From AC-51 sp036265325 (GTDB taxonomy: Bacteria; Actinomycetota; UBA4738; HRBIN12), in NCBI GenBank assembly GCA_036265325.1, contig DATAPH010000013.1, forward strand, positions 32,255-96,254: a stretch of 64,000 bases of DNA. Direction: 5' to 3'. The notes under the pieces were generated by a model that saw only the letters and a list, made by a program, of their open reading frames with translations, was not told where the DNA came from and searched no databases. The position numbers and the translations under genes are program-made. Of this stretch, positions 36,742 to 44,865 are shown piece after piece; position 1 is the stretch's first letter, and each line of letters starts with the position of its first letter.

Positions 36742-36935
36742 GTGTCAGCCCGTGGAACGGAGGCGTCATGCTCGCCGATGCCGTATGCGCCGACGAGCGT
36801 CTGGAGAGGTTTCGACACACTAGACGGGAGCTTGAACTCGGCCATTGGGTGCCACCCGCCTACAACATACTTTGGGGTCCAAGGTCTATGTGCGCCGCTC
36901 AGGCGAGGTGCGCACACCGTCTCCGTAGTTCGGCG

Positions 36936-36965
36936 CTCAAGGTCCCTGGCAGGGACAGCCGATGG
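36936..36965 (+). promoter_or_regulatory. Sigma-28/WhiG-like promoter of the M23 gene
   Basis: CTCAAG at 36936-36941, a 16-base spacer, and GCCGATGG at 36958-36965. The -10 half matches the GCCGATAA consensus of FliA/SigD/WhiG sigma factors. The same layout with the same spacing occurs at 41590-41619. Predicted start near 36972, about 40 bases before the ATG. Confidence 0.55.
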
Positions 36966-37012
36966 GAACCCAACCCGCGAACGCGCGGGGTCTGGCCGAG
37001 GGGAACCCATCG

Positions 37013-37819
37013 ATGGCACGGAACTGGCGGTTCGCTGCACCCATCTTGGCGGCAGCGCTACTGCTGACGATGCCCATCGGTTCGGCCTCCGCCACGACGC
37101 GCGTGCGCCACGCGCTGCTCGAGCGACATCAGACGGTCCAGCAGGCGCGTGCGGTGCGGCGCCAGGAAGCGCAGCTCGAATCGGACCTTGGGACGCAGAT
37201 CGCCGCCTTCGAGCGGACGTCCCGCCGGCCGCAGGGACCTGGGTCGCGCGGCGAGGACGTCCGGGTGCCGGCCACGAATGCCGCGATCGATCGGCTGCTC
37301 GTGCTCGCGCGCGGGCGGCTGCGCGGGCTCGATCCCTGGGCGCGTCATCGGCTCGCAGCGCTGCACACGCGATACCGGTCGCTGCAATCCTGGCTCGACA
37401 ACGAAGGCATCTTCCGGACCTGTCCGGTCCCGGCGTTCACGACGATCTACGACAACTTCGGCGTGATCGTGCGGCTTCCGCACGTGCCGGTGCACGTCCA
37501 TCAAGGCGACGACGTCATGGCGCCGGCCGGCTCGCCCATCGTCGCGCCGTTCGACGGATACGCGACGACTGGACGCAGCAAGCTCGGCGGGCTCGAGGTC
37601 CGCGTGTTCGGCACCGCCGGCTACATCTACAACGCGCACCTCAGCCGGCTCGGGTCGCTCGGGTATGTCCACGCGGGCCAGATCGTCGGCTACGTGGGGT
37701 CCACGGGCGACGCCACCGGCCCACACGACCACGTCGAATGGCACCCCGGCGACGGCGCCGCGGTCGACCCGAACGCGCTGCTGACGGCGGCGTGTATCAA
37801 CACGGTCAACGGTTCGTAG
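37013..37819 (+). CDS. Secreted M23 family (LytM-like) peptidase
   Basis: 268 residues from ATG 37013 behind GAGGGG. Signal peptide (FAAPILAAALLLTMPIGSAS), a helical region of about 90 residues rich in Arg and Gln that may be a coiled coil, then an M23 domain from about 140. Zinc ligands: His and Asp in VHQGDDVMAPAGSP, and the HxH in GPHDHVEWHPG. IVAPFDGYAT and VGYVGSTGDATG complete the fold. It should cut peptide cross-links in the wall. The sigma-28-like promoter and two coiled-coil neighbours suggest a morphogenetic role. Confidence 0.85.
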   Translation: MARNWRFAAPILAAALLLTMPIGSASATTRVRHALLERHQTVQQARAVRRQEAQLESDLGTQIAAFERTSRRPQGPGSRGEDVRVPATNAAIDRLLVLARGRLRGLDPWARHRLAALHTRYRSLQSWLDNEGIFRTCPVPAFTTIYDNFGVIVRLPHVPVHVHQGDDVMAPAGSPIVAPFDGYATTGRSKLGGLEVRVFGTAGYIYNAHLSRLGSLGYVHAGQIVGYVGSTGDATGPHDHVEWHPGDGAAVDPNALLTAACINTVNGS

Positions 37820-38310
37820 CCGAGAAGTGCTTATAGTCGGTCGGCCACGACGAGCCACCCCACTCGCACCCGATGCAGACGTTGGTGCGATCGGCAGTTG
37901 GACACCGACGTGTTGTGCGCCTTCGTCGACCGCATGTCGACGGCGCCTGTCGGTCGACGAGCTTCCGCCGGATCGGGCACCATGCGTCGTACAGCTTGTG
38001 GAAGATGAGGGCGACCTTTGTCGCCCATCGCCGATGAACCACGAGCTTGCCGGTGTGCGGCGCGTGATCGGGGCCCCGATACGTGAGCGTGATCAGGCGA
38101 AGGTCACGTAGCGGAGCCGGGCAGCCCGCGTGCCAAGCGGCCCGTCATCAGTTCGCGGACGGATGCGTTGAGTCGCTGGATGTACGCCTGATAGGTGGCG
38201 GCCCGCCCGCCTGCGCCCACCGCCTACGGGGGCGGGTTCGCGTTCGCGCCGGTGACAGTCATCGCCAGCGCAACCGTCGCGACGACAACAAGGGTCGTTG
38301 CGCGGTGCAT
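37806..38310 (-). pseudogene. Relic of a secreted M15C peptidase
   Basis: Minus-strand ATG 38310 opens a good signal peptide (MHRATTLVVVATVALAMTVT) that runs into a stop after 28 codons. Downstream, different frames hold pieces of the M15C D-Ala-D-Ala carboxypeptidase/endopeptidase fold: LRLITLTYRGPDHAPHTG, KLVVHRRWATKVALIFHKLY and STKAHNTSVSNCRS. The final WSEHAYG-type histidine motif is not intact. At least three disruptions; it overlaps the M23 stop by 14 bases. Confidence 0.65.
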
Positions 38311-38348
38311 GTCGCCATCATCCACCGGGGACGGGGGGTTCGGGCCGG

Positions 38349-41300
38349 TCAGTCGATCTCGTGTGGAAGCCGCTTGCGAGCGGCCGCTTCGGCGAGGCGC
38401 GCACGCAGTGACCACATGTCGTCCTCCGCGGAGATCTCGTCCTCAGGAGGAGACGGCTGATCGTCGGGCGACACGTCGTTGGCCGGCACCTCGAGCGCCG
38501 ACGCCTCCCCGCCGGGGGTGTGCACGTCCGCCTCGACATCGGTGTGAGCGGTCTCTCCGCGTTGAGCGTCCTTATCGCCGTTCGTACGCGCAGTCTCCGG
38601 TTCCGGCGGCGCGAAGGCTGCGGTCCAGATGTCGTCATATCGAGCGTCGTCCGATGGAGCCGGCGGGATGCCGCTCCCGTTCGAGGCAGTTGACGTGGCA
38701 GGCGGGGAAACCGCAGGCGCGTGCCACTCGACCGCCGGCGTTGACACAGGCAGCGTCGGTGCCGCCGGCGCCGGATCCGCGACAATAGGCTGCCGGTAAC
38801 CGCTCTCTGTCTGAGGCGGTCGTGAATAGGTGTGCGCTTCAACCGGTTCGGAGTCCTGACTCTCTGCCTGCACCGGTTCGGGCTCACGCGTCTCGGCCTG
38901 CACCGCTTTCGGTTCGTAACTCTCTGCTTGAACCTGTTCCGGCTCGTGGCTCTCCGCTTCAACCGGTTCCGCGTTCTGAACTCCCGCCTCCGAAGTCACC
39001 GTCTCGACCATCTCGGGTTGGATCGAGCGTGACACGTCGCCGGTTGCTTCTATCGGTTCGGCGTCAGTGTGAGAAGCGTTTGAGTCATCCGACTCCGAGC
39101 CAATCGCGGGAACCACCGGCGTCTCAGCATCAGCCACATCGGCGTGTCCGGGCGCCGCTTCAAACGATCCTGCCTGGTCCTGCTCATCGCTCTCTTGGAT
39201 GTCGACCGCGGAAGGTGAGTCGTTGCCGTCCTGTCGGGTCACCAGCGCATACGAACCCCACGCGTTGTCTGAGCTCGTATGCGTCGTCGGAGACTCGGGC
39301 GTCGACTCGACCACGTCGTTCCTTAGAGCGCCCACAGGCTCGTCCGCGGCATCGGAACTGGGAGCGAACACGTTGAACGCCGGGACGACCCGCTCTTCAT
39401 CGTCAAGTTTCGCTTCCTGGGACGCCGACTCACGAACCTCGGGCTCACGAACCTCGGGCTCACGAACCTCAGGCTCGCGCGTTTGAACCTGAGCCTCAGA
39501 CGACGCAACCGCTTCAGGAACGCTCGGCGAAATCTCGTCGTCTTCTGGAGCGAAACGCGACGCGAGACGTACCTCGTCGACAAGCGCGGGCGCCTGGTCG
39601 GTCAGTGCGGACACGTGCTCGATCGACGCCCCTTCGTCTTCAAGTTCGGACACACCGCGTTGGGCGGCCAGGACATCAGCCTCGAGCGTCGTGATTCGTT
39701 CCTCGGCGGCCTGTGCACGTTCCATGTGGTTCGCGAGCTCGCTTCGAAGGCGTGCGATCTCGGCCTGATCCTCTTCGTTGTGAACGGGCGGCGGAACAGA
39801 CTCCAGCTCGCTCGCGCGGGCGTTGGCGGCTGTGAGCGCGGCGGTGAGCGTCGCGATCTCCGCACGGACCGCGTCACCGCCCGCATTGGCCTCGTTGAGA
39901 CTTGTCTCGAGCTCGGTCGCTCGCTGCTCGAGGTCGGTCGCCTTCGTCCCGAGCTGCGCCACGCGAACCTCTAGCTCGTCGCGGACAGATTCGACCGATG
40001 CCGCGCGCTGCTCAGCCGCTGATGCACGTTGCTCCGCAGCTGTTGCGCGCTGCTGTGCGTCGGCGAGCTGGGCCATCGCCTCGGCGACCTTGTTTTCCGC
40101 GTTCGGGTCGGGAGCCGGCGCCGACGGCGCAGCGAGGGCCTCGTCCATCTGCCGCTGCAAGGTTTCCGCTCGTGCGACGGCGTCCGCCGTTACGGACCTC
40201 GCCTCGGCGATCTCCCGCTCGAGTAGTTGAACGCGAAGCGCAGACTCGTCAGGAGCGGAGATCGATGCGGCGGCGGCCACCGGCGCGCCGGCGTCCTTCA
40301 GGCGTGCCTCTGCGTCCTCGGCACGTCGGTTCGCGGCCTCGATCTGCGCAACCAACTCCTTCGTGGCGTTGTTGGTCTCGACCTCTTGCATCTGGATGCG
40401 GGTTCGAAGCTGCTCAAGCTGGTCCTCGAGCGCCTGTCGGATGGCGACTTCACGCTCCAACGCCGATGTGGCTTTGCCGTCCATCGGCTCGACGACGGCA
40501 GGAGCATCGGCGGAAGCTTCCTTGCGGGCGAAGAGCGACCGCTTGACCTTCATCTGAGCGGATCCGGCAGCTTCCTCCGGCGCCGCCGCTTCCTTCTCCT
40601 TCTTCGCGCCCAGCCGGAGTCCGAATACCGTCTTGCCTGCCTCGCTGGGCCCGGCCACAACGGCCGGCTCCTCGGGCATCACGGGCCGCGACTCCTGTTC
40701 GACCGGTTCCTCGTCGGGCGCGTCGAACGGACGGCCGATCGTGATGGGCACCGGATCGAAGCCCGTGACGCGGCCCTTGCTCGACGAAGCCGCCTTGGGC
40801 TCCGCGCCCTTGCGACCGAGCTTGCCCTTCGCCGGCTCCTTGGTCTTCGCCGGCTCCTTGGTCTTCACGGAAGCCTTCGCAACCGCGCCGCCCTTCGCCG
40901 CCTTCAACATCAACAACAGGCCCGCGATCAGCAGAACGATGCCGAGACCGACGATCGGCAGCCGAACAGCGTCGAGCGGACCGGACGCGTCATGACGCAG
41001 CTGCGTGTAGTTCGAGACCACCGCTGCGATCGCGACCGGCTTGGCGCCGTTGCCGTCGACCGGCGTGTAGATGCGCAGATCCGCACCGTCGACGATGCGG
41101 CCCTGGTCACCCGCCGCTGCCGTCTGGATCCCCTCCGTGTCAGCGGGGAACGAGCTGAGACCTGGCGAGCTGTACAACGGCACGCCGGTGACGGAGAACA
41201 GCCGGAGATCGGTGCCGGCCGGGACGTCGAGCTGCTTCGTGAAGCGCGCAGCCTCCGCATCCTTCATCGGCTTCGAGAGATCGGCGTGCTTGGCGGCCGC

Positions 41301-41477
41301 GGCAACCTTGGTGTTGACGAACGCCACGGACTTTGCCTGACGATCTCCGATCGCCGAGTCCAATGCGCGTCGGTGCAAGAACCCGCCCAGGAACACCAGG
41401 ACCGCGCAGATCACCGATACCCCGATCAGGAGCTTCCAACCGTTGCCGTGCCCGTTGCCTTGACTGCGAACGCCCAT
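38349..41477 (-). CDS. Giant membrane coiled-coil protein with sensor-like domain and LRARLA tail (protein B)
   Basis: 1042 residues. TM1 about 15-34 and TM2 about 173-193 enclose an outside domain with DLRLFSVTGVPLYSSPG, the same kind of strand-turn seen in protein A. Then come a Lys-rich linker (KTKEPAKTKEPAKGK), a Pro/Glu region, a coiled coil from about 345 to 650 (heptads such as AAEQRASAAEQRAASVE), an acidic region with EPEVR and EPVQAES repeats, and the tail LRARLAEAAARKR near the end. No catalytic domain. A scaffold that reaches far into the cytoplasm is the simplest reading. Start ATG 41477 has GAGGGA upstream. Confidence 0.75.
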   Translation of the reverse strand: MGVRSQGNGHGNGWKLLIGVSVICAVLVFLGGFLHRRALDSAIGDRQAKSVAFVNTKVAAAAKHADLSKPMKDAEAARFTKQLDVPAGTDLRLFSVTGVPLYSSPGLSSFPADTEGIQTAAAGDQGRIVDGADLRIYTPVDGNGAKPVAIAAVVSNYTQLRHDASGPLDAVRLPIVGLGIVLLIAGLLLMLKAAKGGAVAKASVKTKEPAKTKEPAKGKLGRKGAEPKAASSSKGRVTGFDPVPITIGRPFDAPDEEPVEQESRPVMPEEPAVVAGPSEAGKTVFGLRLGAKKEKEAAAPEEAAGSAQMKVKRSLFARKEASADAPAVVEPMDGKATSALEREVAIRQALEDQLEQLRTRIQMQEVETNNATKELVAQIEAANRRAEDAEARLKDAGAPVAAAASISAPDESALRVQLLEREIAEARSVTADAVARAETLQRQMDEALAAPSAPAPDPNAENKVAEAMAQLADAQQRATAAEQRASAAEQRAASVESVRDELEVRVAQLGTKATDLEQRATELETSLNEANAGGDAVRAEIATLTAALTAANARASELESVPPPVHNEEDQAEIARLRSELANHMERAQAAEERITTLEADVLAAQRGVSELEDEGASIEHVSALTDQAPALVDEVRLASRFAPEDDEISPSVPEAVASSEAQVQTREPEVREPEVREPEVRESASQEAKLDDEERVVPAFNVFAPSSDAADEPVGALRNDVVESTPESPTTHTSSDNAWGSYALVTRQDGNDSPSAVDIQESDEQDQAGSFEAAPGHADVADAETPVVPAIGSESDDSNASHTDAEPIEATGDVSRSIQPEMVETVTSEAGVQNAEPVEAESHEPEQVQAESYEPKAVQAETREPEPVQAESQDSEPVEAHTYSRPPQTESGYRQPIVADPAPAAPTLPVSTPAVEWHAPAVSPPATSTASNGSGIPPAPSDDARYDDIWTAAFAPPEPETARTNGDKDAQRGETAHTDVEADVHTPGGEASALEVPANDVSPDDQPSPPEDEISAEDDMWSLRARLAEAAARKRLPHEID
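39421..39485 (-). repeat. 15-bp tandem repeat inside protein B gene
   Basis: Three to four copies of a 15-base unit (plus-strand CTCACGAACCTCGGG and close variants) that encode EPEVR repeated in frame. Copy number may vary between strains because the unit keeps the reading frame. Confidence 0.8.
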
Positions 41478-41589
41478 CAGAGATCCCTCGTCGTTCCGGG
41501 AAGGGCCACTCGGCCCTCACGTGGGGAGGCTTCGGCGCTTTCGCGGGTGACCTAAAGAACGGCCGGAGGGCTGGTTCATGCGTGAGCCC

Positions 41590-41619
41590 CTTAAGGCGGA
41601 CGCCTGCGGCCGCCGATAT
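41590..41619 (+). promoter_or_regulatory. Sigma-28/WhiG-like promoter of the multidomain enzyme gene
   Basis: CTTAAG at 41590-41595, 16 bases, GCCGATAT at 41612-41619, a near-perfect FliA/SigD/WhiG -10 element. Predicted start near 41626, with a 74-base leader ending in GAGGGGGAAG before ATG 41700. Confidence 0.65.
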
Positions 41620-41699
41620 GGGGCCCGGAGACGCGCCAAACCGTTCGCTCTGGAGGGGCCACAGCGGCGGCGAGACGCGAGGGAACGAGGGGGAAGTCG

Positions 41700-44048
41700 A
41701 TGCAGCACTCGCAGGCGTGGTACCGCCGTACCTCTGCCTGGGTCCTGGCCGGCGTGCTGATGCTCGCGAGCATCGGGGTCGTCGTCGGACTCGTGGCACC
41801 CGCACCATCTGTCGCGAAGAACCGCACCTTCGTCGTGCACGCGAGCGCCGACGCGACGGTGTTCGGTCGCTATCCGCACCGCAACTTCGGCAACCGGCCG
41901 CGGCTGGTCATCGGCGCCGTCCCGGGTGGCTCGCGCGTGTACGCGACGTTCCCATTGCCGGACCTCGGCGGTCTCGTGCTGGACCGCGCGACGCTCGTCC
42001 TGCGCGTCCTCGGCCCCCGCCACGCGATCGACGTTCGGCGCACCGGGTCGGGATGGCACGAGATGCGGATCACCGGGGCGAACGCGCCCGCAGGTTCGAT
42101 CACCGTCGGTCGCGCCGCTCGCGGCGCCCGGCACTCGATGCACCTGAACGTCACCGACCTCGTCGCTCGTTCGTCGACGACCGTGTCGGTGCTGTTACGC
42201 ACCGACCGGCAGCGGACCGTGTTCGCCAGCAGCGAGACCGGGCACGGACCGAAGATCAAGATAAACGGCCACACGCCAGACCCAAGCCCGTCACCCACCG
42301 GCACACCGACGCCCACCGGGGACCCGTCGGCAACACCAACACCGACGTCAACCCCCACCGGCGGTGACGTCCAGCCGTCCTTGCCGATCCGCGCGGCCTT
42401 CTACTACCCGTGGTTCCCCGAGACATGGGGGCCGTCGACCGACCGGTACACGAATTACCACCCATCGCTCGGCTGGTATGACTCGAGCGACATCGGCGTG
42501 GTGTCGCAGCACATCGCCGCGATGCAGTACGGCGGCATCCAAGCCGGCATCGCGTCGTGGTGGGGCCAAGGCTCGAAGACCGACCAGCGCATCCCGACGC
42601 TGCTCCGCGCCGCCGACGGCACAACGTTCCGGTGGTCGCTGTACTACGAGCCCGAAGCGCAAGGCGATCCGACCGTCTCGCAGATCCACAACGACCTGAC
42701 CTACGTCGTCAACAACTACGGGAACGACCCGTCGTTCCTGCGGATCAACGGCCGGCCGGTCATCTTCGTCTACGCCGACGGCTCAGACGGGTGCGGCATG
42801 GCGTCGCGCTGGGCGCAGGCGAACACCATGAACGCCTACATCGTGCTGAAGGTGTTCTCGGGGTACAAGACGTGCGCCGATCAGCCGGCCGGGTGGCATC
42901 AGTACGGCCCGGCGTCCGCCACGAGCGACATGTCGCCGTACTCGTACACGATCTCGCCGGGCTTCTGGAAGAAGGGCGAGACGACGCCGCGCCTGACGCG
43001 CGACCTGTCGCGCTGGCAGAACCAGGTCGCAGCGATGGCATCGTCCACCGCTCAGTTCCAGCTGATCACGACGTTCAACGAATGGGGGGAAGGAACGGCG
43101 GTCGAGTCGGCCACCGAGTGGGCGTCCGCCTCGGGGTACGGCAAGTACCTCGACGTCTTGCACGGGCTGCCGGTCGATCCCTCACCGACGCCGACGTCGT
43201 CGTCCATCTCACCGACGCCCACGTCGTCGTCTCCCTCCCCAACGTCGTCGTCTCCGTCGCCAAGCAGCTCGAGTCCACCGCCCACGTCGAACCCGCTCGT
43301 CGTGATCTACATGGAGAACAAGGAGCGGTCCAGCGTCGTCGGATCGAGCTCTGCGGCGTATCAGAACGCGCTGCGGGCGCAGGGCATCGACTTCACCCAC
43401 TCGTACGGCGTGACGCATCCGAGCCTGCCCAACTATCTCGCGCTCGGGAACGGCTCGACCGACGGCAAACAGGGAACCGACACGATCTCCGCCGGCGAGC
43501 TCTCGCAGTCGCCGACCTTGTGGAACCAGCTGCAGAACGCCGGCGTCTCCTGGGGCGTCTACGAGGAGGACATGCCCTCGGCGTGCTCCGGCGCGACGAC
43601 CTCCGGGCTGTACGCGCTGAAGCACAACCCGGCGACGCCGTTCGGGTCGGTGTACCACGACGCCTCGGCGTGTGCGCACGTTCAGCCCTTCTCGGCTTTC
43701 GACGTGACGCACATGCCGAAGGTCAGCTTCATCGCGCCGAACCTCTGCAACGACGAGCACGACTGCGGGCTCTCGACCGGCGACGGGTGGCTGCAAGCGC
43801 ACGTGGCGGCGATGCTCTCGAACGGCGCAACGGTGATCCTCACCTACGACGAGGGTTCGACGAGCGCCGGCATCAACGGCACGTCGGGCGGGGGCAACAT
43901 CTACACGGTGGTCGTGGGGCCGCATGTGACGGCGCGCGTTGACGCCGGTCAGTACAACCACTACTCGATCCTCGCGGCGATCGAAGCACGGTTCGGGCTC
44001 ACCAAGTTGAACGGTGCGGCGAACGTGACGCCGTTGCCATTGTCCTGA
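41700..44048 (+). CDS. Secreted three-domain protein: DNRLRE + GH99-like + phosphoesterase
   Basis: 782 residues. Signal or anchor helix at 14-34. Residues about 40-190 form a DNRLRE/CBM96-type beta domain (ASADATVFGRYPHRNFGNRP, YATFPLPDL). After a Pro/Thr linker, about 225-490 is a GH99/WbsX-like glycoside hydrolase (AAFYYPWFPETWG, GIASWWGQGSKTD, FNEWGEGTAVE). A second linker of SPTPTSSS repeats leads to a phosphoesterase/acid phosphatase domain at about 535-780 (VVIYMENKERSSVVG, THPSLPNYLALGNGS, FIAPNLCNDEHDCG, ILTYDEGS). Each domain is known separately; the fusion is unusual. A sugar-phosphate or glycolipid surface polymer is a plausible substrate. Confidence 0.8.
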   Translation: MQHSQAWYRRTSAWVLAGVLMLASIGVVVGLVAPAPSVAKNRTFVVHASADATVFGRYPHRNFGNRPRLVIGAVPGGSRVYATFPLPDLGGLVLDRATLVLRVLGPRHAIDVRRTGSGWHEMRITGANAPAGSITVGRAARGARHSMHLNVTDLVARSSTTVSVLLRTDRQRTVFASSETGHGPKIKINGHTPDPSPSPTGTPTPTGDPSATPTPTSTPTGGDVQPSLPIRAAFYYPWFPETWGPSTDRYTNYHPSLGWYDSSDIGVVSQHIAAMQYGGIQAGIASWWGQGSKTDQRIPTLLRAADGTTFRWSLYYEPEAQGDPTVSQIHNDLTYVVNNYGNDPSFLRINGRPVIFVYADGSDGCGMASRWAQANTMNAYIVLKVFSGYKTCADQPAGWHQYGPASATSDMSPYSYTISPGFWKKGETTPRLTRDLSRWQNQVAAMASSTAQFQLITTFNEWGEGTAVESATEWASASGYGKYLDVLHGLPVDPSPTPTSSSISPTPTSSSPSPTSSSPSPSSSSPPPTSNPLVVIYMENKERSSVVGSSSAAYQNALRAQGIDFTHSYGVTHPSLPNYLALGNGSTDGKQGTDTISAGELSQSPTLWNQLQNAGVSWGVYEEDMPSACSGATTSGLYALKHNPATPFGSVYHDASACAHVQPFSAFDVTHMPKVSFIAPNLCNDEHDCGLSTGDGWLQAHVAAMLSNGATVILTYDEGSTSAGINGTSGGGNIYTVVVGPHVTARVDAGQYNHYSILAAIEARFGLTKLNGAANVTPLPLS

Positions 44049-44115
44049 TCGTGGTGCGGGTGCGGACGGCCGATGACGGGGCTGTTCGCACCCGGACCGC
44101 TCGTGCGATCGGCGC

Positions 44116-44865
44116 TCACACCGCGGTCGCGCTCAGGTGGATCAGCCGCGCAGCCGACCGATACGGGTCGCGGCGGCCGGCTTCGCGTTCCAACGTCAGC
44201 AGCTTGTCGTACTCGTCATCGCTCAGCGCGTCGGGCGCGAGGTCCGAAAAGAGCCGGATGCCCGCCCACGAATCGAGCCGCCACCCTGCCGAGGTGAGCA
44301 GTTCGGACCACTCGTCGAACGACCTCGACCGGTTCGGGATGCCGAGGTTGCCGCTCGCGACCGGGTCGTCGAGGACGCGGAGCGCCTCGCCGTAGTCGCC
44401 GCGCAGGCCGGGACGCATCGCGAGCGCCAGCCGGTTCTTCTCGAGCAACGACAGCGTCGCGCCAGTCGTGGCGGCGCGGCGCATCTCGACCAGATGCGGC
44501 GCCGGGTCCTCGAGGTACATCAGCACGGCGTGGCAGCAGATCGCATCGAACGGCCCGGGCGAGAGCTCCGCGATCCGCTCGACGCCACCTTCGACGAACC
44601 GCAGCTCGGCAGCTGCGTCACGCGCATGCCCGCGGGCGAGTTCCAGCATCGCGGCAGCGGGGTCGAGCAGCGTGACGTCGTAGCCTCGCGCGGCCAACGG
44701 CACCGCGATGACGCCGGATCCGCCGCCCACGTCGAGCACCGTCGCGGGCGGCGGCGGCAACGTCGTGTCGAGGCGCTCGAGCACGAGCGTCGCCCGCACA
44801 CGACCGCGCGTCGTTTCGTAGTGGTGGTCGAACCACTCGGCGCGTTCGTCGAAGGTCGGCGTCAC
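44116..44865 (-). CDS. Class I SAM-dependent methyltransferase (SmtA/CmoM-like)
   Basis: 249 residues. SAM-binding motif I is VLDVGGGSGVIAVPLAARG, with LLDPAAAML for motif II and PFDAICCHAVLMYLEDP for the post-II block. The C-terminal LRGDYGEALRVLDDP and NRSRSFDEWSELLTSAGW resemble the CmoM/SmtA tRNA-methyltransferase group. It overlaps the amine oxidase gene upstream by four bases, so the two are cotranscribed. Substrate not established. Confidence 0.82.
   Translation of the reverse strand: MTPTFDERAEWFDHHYETTRGRVRATLVLERLDTTLPPPPATVLDVGGGSGVIAVPLAARGYDVTLLDPAAAMLELARGHARDAAAELRFVEGGVERIAELSPGPFDAICCHAVLMYLEDPAPHLVEMRRAATTGATLSLLEKNRLALAMRPGLRGDYGEALRVLDDPVASGNLGIPNRSRSFDEWSELLTSAGWRLDSWAGIRLFSDLAPDALSDDEYDKLLTLEREAGRRDPYRSAARLIHLSATAV

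Noticed and set aside
36878..37012. c-di-AMP (ydaO) or c-di-GMP (GEMM) riboswitch upstream of the M23 gene
   Set aside because: Such riboswitches often precede wall hydrolase genes and the region can form hairpins, but the conserved core segments of neither class could be matched, and the GCCGATGG element fits a sigma-28-like promoter better.
39421..39485. CRISPR-like short repeats
   Set aside because: Direct 15-base tandem repeats without spacers, inside a long coding frame, encoding EPEVR units.
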